The position numbers and the translations under genes were made by a program. A DNA stretch of 11,947 nt from SCGC-AAA076-P13 sp964613455 (lineage in GTDB: Bacteria; Pseudomonadota; Gammaproteobacteria; Magnimaribacterales; D2472). Numbering within the stretch: position 1 is the stretch's first letter; every line of letters begins with the position of its first letter. A model generated the notes under the pieces. It saw only the letters and a list, made by a program, of their open reading frames with translations. It searched no databases and was not told the origin of the DNA. Below, piece after piece: positions 5,894 through 11,947 of this stretch. The DNA lies in the NCBI GenBank assembly GCA_964613455.1, contig CAZTGS010000025.1, positions 1-11,947 on the forward strand, given 5' to 3'.

Positions 5894-8491
5894 CTAATAG
5901 TTTTTCTTAATTCTTATACCTAACGTCATCGGTCTGATAGTGGTAACACGCTCTCTATCAAAGACGAAATTATTGCTTATTTCAGCTCTTTCATCAGTTA
6001 CGTTGTCGATATAAAGCTCAACCATTACATCATCATTACTTATACCAGTTCTAAGATTCATATAACTGTAACTATCTGCCATAGCTTTATTAGGCTCTAT
6101 AATATCTGAGTAACTTTCATCAGACCAAATTACCTGAGCTTGCGCATGTCTCATATAACCTGAGGCGCCATCCCATTCTTTTCTCAAAGAAAGATTACCG
6201 GCCATGTTTGGAGCATAAGCTAAATCTTTACCAGCTAAAACATCGCTGGTTGATAATGACTTGGTGATTTCAGTATTTAACATTGATACAGCTCCAGATA
6301 GCACTAAGCCGTCAATATTGGTGTAGTAAACAAAGTCTGCTTCGACTCCAGTTATTTCAGCATCAGCTGCATTGTCTGAGAAGAATAAGTTTGCAATACT
6401 TGGATCAAAAATTGTAGTTTGCAGTCCAGTAATATCAACCATATATGCACTACCATTAAATCTTAGCTGCCCATCTTTGAGAACAGACTTCCAACCAAAT
6501 TCAAAGTTAGTAACTTCATCAGAATCTGTTACAGGTCGAACCGTATAAGAACCATCCTTAGTAGACTGACCAGCAGGACGATTTAATAGACCAGGTCTAA
6601 AACCCTCTGACCAAGTAACGTAATACATTATATCCTCGCTCGGATTCCAGGATAATGTGGCTTTTCCAATAACGCCGTCTGATTCTGCTTTATCTGGATA
6701 GTTCAATGCATCAAGTATGGCGTTACCAGTAACTTCACCAGCCGGGTTAAATGCTCCTGATAAGTTAGTACCAAATCTTTGTTGATCGCCGCCACCAAAA
6801 CCAGTACTAAATGAAGCATTGGCACTACCTTCTAAGTCAACTTCAATATCATACCAACGAGCACCAACTGTAAGTTCCACCGTGTCTGACATATCTATAG
6901 AAAGTTCTCCAAATATTCCACGTTGGATATCTGTTCTTTTAACATCGTTTATGAACATAACAGGAGGCATGTATGGCCCTCTTCCTGAATTCCAGCCTGC
7001 AGCTGCATATCCTTTAGATTTTCCATGAGTTGGAATACCAGTTACAGATATATCTGTTAGAGCGTAATTTATTCCCCATCCAATATCACTCTCAAGAGCA
7101 CCTGGATAAGTAAACATATTATGCTCTTGAAGCTCAAGGTCACTCATAAATGCACCAGCTGTTAGGCTCATAGTGTCATTAATATCAGCGTTGATACGTA
7201 GTTCATGAGTTTCAACTTTTGTATTTGTATCTGAAACAACAAATGCTTGAGGAGTTCCACAATCCCCAGTTGGAACGTTGTTTGGTGCAAAAGTTGTATA
7301 GGTTACATAATAGTCACATATGTAATAAGGAAGGTACTGACCAACAAATAAGTAATCTGTGTAATCTATAGTTTGATTAGATTCTCTATCTGTATAGGCA
7401 CCAGCATAAACAATTTCAAGGTCTCCAATAGAACCTTCTAAAGTTATGCTCATGTTTTCAAATTCGTCAGAAAGGGTGTCATCGCTATATCTTTGAATCT
7501 CAAGGTCGCCAAGAGAAGGGTCTGAGAAAAATACACCATCAGATTCGATAGTTTGAGAAGCTACTGTTGCTAGAGCATCCCAATTGTCATTTATTTCATG
7601 AGCAATACTTGCTCTGAAACCTTCATAAGTAACCGGGTTAACATCATCTTTAATTATTGCATCAGCATTAGTAAAATTTACTCCAGCTAGGTTAACTCCT
7701 GCTTGGAATCCACCTCTTGCTGATGAAACAGGTAAACCATTATCTCTTACTGTACCTGCCGCTCTAAAACGAGCAGATTCGCTTGCATTTCTTGATCCAG
7801 CAACTTGGTCCATATAGCCACCTTTTTCGTCTCTGTATGCTACAAATCTCATTGCTGTTACATCACCTAGTGGGATATTAGATACGTATTCAATTTTTGA
7901 TCCTGTGTCGCCCTCTGGAGTGAATCTTGTTTCTACTTCCAAACTACTAGACGTTTCACCTATAACGGGTTTGTTAGTAATCATTCTAACAACACCAGCT
8001 TGTGAGCTAGCACCGAATAAAGTTCCTTGTGGTCCACCTAGAACCTCAATACGTGAAATATCAGCTGCATAAACATCCATATTTCTACCAGGTTGAGCAA
8101 GAGGTTGCTCATCAAGATAGAATGAAACGTTAGGTGCCAAACCACCAACACCAGCTGTTGTAAGGTTAGGAGTCGTTGATGCTAATCCTCTAATATAAAT
8201 TGTACTTGTTCCAGGTCCTGAGCCACCTGCAGTAACTGAAGGTAATTGAAGTAAGTAATCTTCAAAAACATTAATACCCTTATCTTCAAGATCTGATTCT
8301 CTTAATGCAGATACTGAAAGAGGCACATCTTGCAGACTCTCAGATTTTTTTCTAGCTGTTACTACGATTTCTTCAACAGTAGCCTGACTTTGTGCTGATA
8401 TTATTCCACTGTAAACAGAAGCGTTTACAAGAGCAACAGCAGATAAAGAAGGCAATATCGTATTTAATATTTTCTTGGTTGGTTTTAACAT
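5894..8491 (-). CDS. TonB-dependent outer-membrane receptor
   Basis: An 865-residue outer-membrane transporter powered by TonB-ExbBD. Residues 1 to about 36 form a long Sec signal peptide ending near SAQSQA. The TonB box EEIVVTARK is at 40-48. The plug domain (about 50-178) includes DVPLSVSAL (55-63), IYIRG (98-102) and RIEVLGGPQGTLFGASS (147-163). A 22-strand barrel follows, with late strands such as YYVTWSEGFRPG (623-634) and VELYIDNVTDERAE (824-837), and an aromatic C-terminal residue (Y865) as barrel assembly needs. The only two cysteines, C392 and C411, lie in a tyrosine-rich stretch that is probably an extracellular loop and may be disulfide-linked. This sphingomonad/SAR86 style of receptor takes up varied ligands; the substrate cannot be read here. 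The start is supported by AGGGG at 8496-8500. The gene is monocistronic, closed by the terminator at 5843-5874. Confidence 0.93.
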   Translation of the reverse strand: MLKPTKKILNTILPSLSAVALVNASVYSGIISAQSQATVEEIVVTARKKSESLQDVPLSVSALRESDLEDKGINVFEDYLLQLPSVTAGGSGPGTSTIYIRGLASTTPNLTTAGVGGLAPNVSFYLDEQPLAQPGRNMDVYAADISRIEVLGGPQGTLFGASSQAGVVRMITNKPVIGETSSSLEVETRFTPEGDTGSKIEYVSNIPLGDVTAMRFVAYRDEKGGYMDQVAGSRNASESARFRAAGTVRDNGLPVSSARGGFQAGVNLAGVNFTNADAIIKDDVNPVTYEGFRASIAHEINDNWDALATVASQTIESDGVFFSDPSLGDLEIQRYSDDTLSDEFENMSITLEGSIGDLEIVYAGAYTDRESNQTIDYTDYLFVGQYLPYYICDYYVTYTTFAPNNVPTGDCGTPQAFVVSDTNTKVETHELRINADINDTMSLTAGAFMSDLELQEHNMFTYPGALESDIGWGINYALTDISVTGIPTHGKSKGYAAAGWNSGRGPYMPPVMFINDVKRTDIQRGIFGELSIDMSDTVELTVGARWYDIEVDLEGSANASFSTGFGGGDQQRFGTNLSGAFNPAGEVTGNAILDALNYPDKAESDGVIGKATLSWNPSEDIMYYVTWSEGFRPGLLNRPAGQSTKDGSYTVRPVTDSDEVTNFEFGWKSVLKDGQLRFNGSAYMVDITGLQTTIFDPSIANLFFSDNAADAEITGVEADFVYYTNIDGLVLSGAVSMLNTEITKSLSTSDVLAGKDLAYAPNMAGNLSLRKEWDGASGYMRHAQAQVIWSDESYSDIIEPNKAMADSYSYMNLRTGISNDDVMVELYIDNVTDERAEISNNFVFDRERVTTIRPMTLGIRIKKNY

Positions 8492-8521
8492 GTTTCCCCT
8501 AATAGTTAAATTACTACGTAA

Positions 8522-8550
8522 ACTGTACTAGATAACAATTGAGTATGCAA
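8522..8550 (-). promoter_or_regulatory. candidate promoter of the TonB receptor gene
   Basis: On the minus strand TTGCAT (8545-8550) and TACAGT (8522-8527) are 17 bases apart, giving partial matches to a sigma-70 -35 and -10. The expected start of transcription would leave a leader of roughly 20-25 bases that includes the AGGGG site. It is a weak match on each box. Confidence 0.35.
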
Positions 8551-8631
8551 ATTAGATATGAAAAAATACCTATTGAATTAATGCTTGGCTTCTGAGTGGA
8601 AAATTTAAATTAAATATGTTTCACTTGTTGG

Positions 8632-8655
8632 ATAAATTCAACTAAATAAATTCAA
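8632..8655 (+). repeat. 10-bp direct repeat touching the BCCT start codon
   Basis: ATAAATTCAA occurs at 8632-8641 and again at 8646-8655, the last A being the first base of the BCCT start codon. Between and overlapping them the minus strand reads TATTTAGT (8641-8648). The place, directly over the translation start region, fits a repressor site or an accidental AT-rich duplication. Confidence 0.4.
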
Positions 8656-10136
8656 TGAAAAATCTTAATAAATCTAGATTTCTGACATCAGTTTTTTTGC
8701 TAAGTCTCATAACAGCAATAGTTTTTAATAATTTAGAGGTATCCACTGAAATTTTTAAAAGCACTCAACTCTTCCTTTCTGAATACTTGGGCTGGTTTAT
8801 TATTCTTATTGCTAATGGATTTTTAATATTTTCTCTTTCTTTAATATTTTCTAAATATAAAGATATTAGGCTAGGTGGAGTATCTGCTTTACCTACTTAC
8901 AGCTATTCAAATTGGATAGCAATGCTTTTTAGTGCAGGCCTAGGTATTGGTTTACTCTTTTATGGTGTTGCTGAGCCCATAGGTAATCTTAATGATTATC
9001 CGGAAATGATAGATGGTAATCTTTCTTACAACGCAGGAAAAGCACTTAGTTTAACTAACCTACACTGGGGGCTTCATGGCTGGGCAATATATTCTGCTTT
9101 GGGTTTATGTTTTGCATTTGCCTCATACAACAAAAAGAAAGCTTTTAGAGTAAGTTCATTGCTAGGGACTTCTGTTGAAAGTAATAAAGTATTAGCTGCA
9201 ACAATTGATATTATTGCAATACTCACAACAGTCATAGGTATAGCTACATCTTTAGGTTTGGGAGCATCTCAAATTAATGGTGGCCTAGATCATGTTTTTG
9301 ATATTCAAATTAATGAATTTATTATTATTGTTCTAATAACTCTACTTGGATTAATTAGTGTCTGCTTAGGTCTTGATGCTGGCATTAAAAGACTTTCTCT
9401 TTTAAATATGTTTATTGCAATCACCTTACTCGTATTAGTCTTATTGCTTGGACCAACCACTTTTATTCTAAACGCTATGGTTCAGAATGCGGGAGCTTAT
9501 CTGAATCAGATAATCCAGCTGTCTACATGGACGGAAGCCTATAATGATTCGATATATCAAAATGGTTATACATTATTTTATTTTACTTGGTGGTTTGCAT
9601 GGGCCCCTTTCGTTTCTCTTTTTATCGCAAGAATTTCATTTGGCAGAACAATTAAAGAATTTATAATTGGTGTATTGCTGGTTCCATCATTGATAGTTTT
9701 TATTTGGATGGGTGTTTTTGGAAATGCAGCAATATACCAAGTACTTAATAACATTGGTGATATAAGTGGTGCTGTAAGCTCTAGCGCAAGTACAGCTCTT
9801 TTTGTTTTATTTGACTCTTTATCATTCACTAAACCATTATCAATAATCTCTCTAATATTGATTGTTACTTTTTTTGTTACTTCTTCTGATTCAGGCGCGC
9901 TTGTTGCATCCATGCTTTCGTCTAAAAAAAATGTTGATATAAATAGTGATTCACCTTTGTTATCAAGAGTGACTTGGGCTATTTTACTGGGAGTGGTTGC
10001 TGCGGTGTTATTAAAAGCAGGAGGCTTGGGAGCACTTCAAACTGCTGTTGTTATTTTTGGTGTGCCCTTCTCTATAATAACGGCTTTTGCATGTAGAGAG
10101 TTTTATAGATCATTGGAAGACGAGCTTAATAGTTAA
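8655..10136 (+). CDS. BCCT-family osmolyte transporter
   Basis: A 493-residue inner-membrane carrier of the betaine/choline/carnitine transporter family, with about 12 hydrophobic segments. Family signatures are SAGLGIGLLFYGVAEP (93-108, the helix giving part of the sodium site), GIATSLGLGASQINGGL (195-211), the aromatic box YFTWWFAWAPF (309-319) leading to ARISFGRTIKEF (325-336), and TSSDSGALV (409-417). The glycine-rich AGLGIG helix favours sodium-coupled symport of glycine betaine, DMSP or a similar zwitterion over CaiT-type exchange. In the aromatic box the first tryptophan of the usual WAWW is phenylalanine (F310), which may alter substrate choice. The long regulatory tail of osmosensing BetP is absent. 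No Shine-Dalgarno is visible, but the N-terminus including the first helix looks complete. The gene is divergent from the TonB receptor. Confidence 0.93.
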   Translation: MKNLNKSRFLTSVFLLSLITAIVFNNLEVSTEIFKSTQLFLSEYLGWFIILIANGFLIFSLSLIFSKYKDIRLGGVSALPTYSYSNWIAMLFSAGLGIGLLFYGVAEPIGNLNDYPEMIDGNLSYNAGKALSLTNLHWGLHGWAIYSALGLCFAFASYNKKKAFRVSSLLGTSVESNKVLAATIDIIAILTTVIGIATSLGLGASQINGGLDHVFDIQINEFIIIVLITLLGLISVCLGLDAGIKRLSLLNMFIAITLLVLVLLLGPTTFILNAMVQNAGAYLNQIIQLSTWTEAYNDSIYQNGYTLFYFTWWFAWAPFVSLFIARISFGRTIKEFIIGVLLVPSLIVFIWMGVFGNAAIYQVLNNIGDISGAVSSSASTALFVLFDSLSFTKPLSIISLILIVTFFVTSSDSGALVASMLSSKKNVDINSDSPLLSRVTWAILLGVVAAVLLKAGGLGALQTAVVIFGVPFSIITAFACREFYRSLEDELNS

Positions 10137-10288
10137 TCTATTTCTTTGTCTAACTCTTCCAACTCATCTGAGTTCATCTCATCTTCATAGATATATGTAT
10201 CGGAATCATTGTCTTTTTTATTAAATTTCTTTGAAATTAATATAGCTATAGCTACAAGAATTAAAATTAAACCTATTTGATATGTCAT
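10133..10288 (-). CDS. 51-residue single-span membrane protein with acidic tail
   Basis: The minus strand from ATG at 10288 to TAA at 10135-10133 encodes 51 residues. Residues 4-18 (QIGLILILVAIAILI) form one membrane helix, followed by basic SKKFNKK (19-25) and then a strongly acidic tail (DNDSD...EDEMNSDELEELDKEID). The basic patch after the helix predicts N-out, C-in, with the acidic tail in the cytoplasm. A good Shine-Dalgarno, AAGGA, lies eight to nine bases upstream (about 10296-10300). Its stop overlaps the BCCT stop tail to tail by four bases. The architecture recalls small accessory subunits such as CcoQ-type proteins, but no sequence match is recognised. It is divergent from the nitroreductase gene. 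Confidence 0.6.
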   Translation of the reverse strand: MTYQIGLILILVAIAILISKKFNKKDNDSDTYIYEDEMNSDELEELDKEID

Positions 10289-10352
10289 TACTTATTCCTT
10301 TCTTTATTTAAGTGATTTATCCTATCTTAACCTTAATTTAACAATAAAATAT

Positions 10353-10904
10353 ATGGATGCTCTTGATAATATATTAAATAGGGTTTCAGCAAGAAACCTC
10401 ACTCAACCTCACCCAAATAGCTCAGAAATGGACTTGGTTTATAGAGCAGCGCTTAGAGCGCCTGATCACGCATGGCTAAGACCTAGTAGCTTTATAGAAG
10501 TAACAGATGAGGCTTTAGATAAGCTATCTGAAATATTTACAAGCTTTGCATTATCCATCCCAGAAGTAAAAGAAGAAATTGTAAATAAGTATAAAAATGC
10601 TCCCTACAGAGCGCCAATGATAATAATTTTAGTAAATACTTACAAAGAGCATCCAAAGGTACCAGCTATCGAGCAAAAACTATCAACTGCAGCCGCTGCT
10701 CAAAATATAATGCTCGCTTTAAATGCTCTCGAATATGCAGCTATTTGGAGAACTGGTAAAGTAGCATTTAATAAAAAAATTGCCTCAGATTTAGGATTAG
10801 ATTCTAATCAAGAAATATTAGGTTACTTGTATGTTGGGACTCCTAGCGGAGCTAATAAAAAAGTTCCAGATCTTGATATTGACGATTTCGTATCTAGGCT
10901 TTAA
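10353..10904 (+). CDS. nitroreductase, YdjA type
   Basis: A 183-residue FMN-dependent nitroreductase-fold protein, equal in length to E. coli YdjA. Supporting motifs are MDALDNILNRVSARNL (1-16, with the R10/S12/R14 flavin-phosphate region), LRAPDH (34-39), NAPYRAPMII (82-91), KVPAIEQKLS (102-111), AAIWRTGK (129-136) and GYLYVGTP (157-164). The family forms cytoplasmic dimers that use NAD(P)H to reduce nitro or quinone-like compounds; the natural substrate of YdjA relatives is poorly known. No Shine-Dalgarno precedes the ATG. The stop directly abuts the stop of the convergent membrane-protein gene with no base and no terminator between. Confidence 0.9.
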   Translation: MDALDNILNRVSARNLTQPHPNSSEMDLVYRAALRAPDHAWLRPSSFIEVTDEALDKLSEIFTSFALSIPEVKEEIVNKYKNAPYRAPMIIILVNTYKEHPKVPAIEQKLSTAAAAQNIMLALNALEYAAIWRTGKVAFNKKIASDLGLDSNQEILGYLYVGTPSGANKKVPDLDIDDFVSRL

Positions 10905-11276
10905 TTATCTAAACTTATATAGAAAAGCTGAAGTGAAGGCTATGCTAGCAAAAATTATTTCTGCTATCAGGGATGAATATGTTATTGGTGCTTCGTGTAA
11001 TTGAGACGCAACAATACTAATTATGGCAATGATTAAAAAAATGATTCCTGAAGAAAATATCCATTGAAATTGTTTAGTGGCAATTGATAAAAAACAAAAA
11101 ATTGCTGTACTTGCAAATATAGAAGTAAAGTCTCTTATTTGAGTATTTTTTCCAGAGCCCTCTAATAAAATCATTCCCAGTGAATTTGCTGACTCTTCAG
11201 GTAAAAAAATCCAACGAATGGCAATAATAGTAAGAACAAGTCCAAGAATGCCAGAAAGTATATTTGCTAGTTTCAT
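10905..11276 (-). CDS. small four-helix membrane protein, unknown function
   Basis: A 123-residue protein with four hydrophobic helices (about 3-24, 50-66, 72-91, 101-119). A conserved-looking stretch after helix 1, RWIFLPEESANSLGMILLEGSGKNTQIRDF in outline (21-50), resembles a widespread family of short proteobacterial membrane proteins with an R-W-x-F-x-P-E and G-x-G/STQI-x-D pattern; no function is known to me. Its ATG overlaps the stop of the peptidase E-like gene as ATGA, so the two are translationally coupled. The gene ends against the nitroreductase stop. Confidence 0.75.
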   Translation of the reverse strand: MKLANILSGILGLVLTIIAIRWIFLPEESANSLGMILLEGSGKNTQIRDFTSIFASTAIFCFLSIATKQFQWIFSSGIIFLIIAIISIVASQLHEAPITYSSLIAEIIFASIAFTSAFLYKFR

Positions 11277-11947
11277 AAATCTACTCTTATAGTTTCATTA
11301 ATATTATTGTGTTGAATTTTATCATTGCTGAGTGAAACGTTATGACATGATGTGCTATCTTTAAAACTCACATTATATTTAGGCACATCATCTACTAGAT
11401 GCAATGCTGCGTAACCTTCAATTGCATAACAACTTGAAATTTCATTAGATTCTAAAATCTTTTTTACATAAGGTATTCGTTCTGGCTCTTCGTCATAGTG
11501 TGGGCAACAGATACCATTTACTAGACCCAAACAATCAATTGTTGCTTGATGCTCTTTCCAAGAATCGGTTATACCTTTTTCAAACCAGCATATTGCACCA
11601 GCGCTAACACCGCTCATAATAATATCTTGTTGGTATGCCTCTTCAAGAATTTTATCCAAACCCCATTCACGCCAAACCGCCAACATACTTTTTGTATTAC
11701 CTCCACCAACATAAATGATATCTTGGTCTAAAATATGAGCTTTAAGATCTATAGTTCTTTTAAAAAAACTAACGTGAGATGTTATGCAATTAAGGGAGTC
11801 AAAAGCTTTATAAAAATTATCTATATAGCCTTGATCATCTCCAGTAGCTGTTGGTATAAAACAAATCTTTGGTTTTTCTGACAAGGACTGAGAAACTATA
11901 TATTTTTCAATTTTTAGATCTTTTATAACCCTACCAAATCCTCCTCC
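11273..11947 (-). CDS. peptidase E-like S51 serine peptidase (N-terminus beyond window)
   Basis: The frame stays open to the window edge and encodes 224 residues. The first visible ones, GGGFGRVIKDLKIEKYIV, are the usual GGGGF start of the family, so only about ten residues are missing; the TTG at 11884 is not the true start. Further motifs are KPKICFIPTATGDD, the YVGGGNT loop, SGVSAGAICW with the nucleophile serine (codon 11603-11605) and CPHYDEEPER with the likely catalytic histidine (codon 11498-11500). The spacing follows the S51 family, to which PepE (alpha-aspartyl dipeptidase) and cyanophycinase belong. No signal is visible, so it should act in the cytoplasm on short peptides. Aspartyl dipeptide specificity is likely but unproven. 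The downstream membrane-protein gene overlaps it by four bases. Confidence 0.88.
   Translation of the reverse strand, partial: GGGFGRVIKDLKIEKYIVSQSLSEKPKICFIPTATGDDQGYIDNFYKAFDSLNCITSHVSFFKRTIDLKAHILDQDIIYVGGGNTKSMLAVWREWGLDKILEEAYQQDIIMSGVSAGAICWFEKGITDSWKEHQATIDCLGLVNGICCPHYDEEPERIPYVKKILESNEISSCYAIEGYAALHLVDDVPKYNVSFKDSTSCHNVSLSNDKIQHNNINETIRVDL

Noticed and set aside
6819..7028. Plus-strand open frame inside the TonB receptor gene
   Set aside because: It is antisense to a continuous receptor-coding frame and has no domain.
9578..9913. Minus-strand 111-codon frame inside the BCCT gene
   Set aside because: It overlaps the most conserved BCCT segments in antisense; composition looks like a shadow.
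11546..11731. Plus-strand open frame inside the peptidase E-like gene
   Set aside because: It is antisense to the GGGNT and SAGA motif region; no ribosome site.
1..11947. Mobile element, defence system, CRISPR array, tRNA or rRNA
   Set aside because: No transposase, integrase, toxin-antitoxin pair, regularly spaced repeats or cloverleaf was found; the genes read as ordinary chromosomal content.

Overview
The window looks like a piece of chromosome from a marine, AT-rich, streamlined gammaproteobacterium, most like the SAR86 group. This rests on the low GC by eye, very short intergenic gaps, an RluE-type pseudouridine synthase, a large TonB-dependent receptor with a sphingomonad/SAR86-style N-terminus, a TPR-sulfotransferase, a DmdA/GcvT-type folate enzyme and a BCCT transporter. 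I could not test the lineage by search. No tRNA, rRNA, CRISPR array, insertion sequence or phage gene was seen.

Layout. 17-1002 (+): an RluE-type rRNA pseudouridine synthase and a GFA/CENP-V zinc-fold protein, two bases apart. 1017-2162 (-): a DmdA-like aminomethyltransferase-family enzyme, divergent from a MAPEG membrane protein (2257-2637, +). 2638-2902: two facing hairpin terminators and a 30-residue lysine-rich small protein (2735-2827, -). 2903-3247 (+): a small secreted four-cysteine protein. 3259-5797 (-): a two-gene unit of a TPR-sulfotransferase followed by a MarR regulator with EctR/CosR-like features. 5843-5874: a strong terminator closing the TonB-dependent receptor gene (5894-8491, -). 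8655-10136 (+): a BCCT osmolyte transporter, divergent from the receptor and ending tail to tail, with a 4-base overlap, against a 51-residue single-span acidic-tailed protein (10133-10288, -). 10353-10904 (+): a YdjA-type nitroreductase. 10905-11947 (-): a peptidase E-like S51 gene cut by the window edge, translationally coupled to a small four-helix membrane protein.

Working together. The clearest theme is organic osmolytes. A BCCT carrier (betaine/DMSP/choline class), a MarR protein resembling regulators of compatible-solute genes, and a folate-dependent enzyme resembling DMSP demethylase lie within about 9 kb. They sit in separate transcription units, so the link is inference. The sulfotransferase and the TonB receptor point to cell-surface chemistry and outer-membrane uptake of an unknown ligand. 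Most of the window is ordinary for such a genome. The observations most worth checking are the subfamily of the DmdA-like protein, the regulator-sulfotransferase operon, and two small proteins easily missed by annotation.
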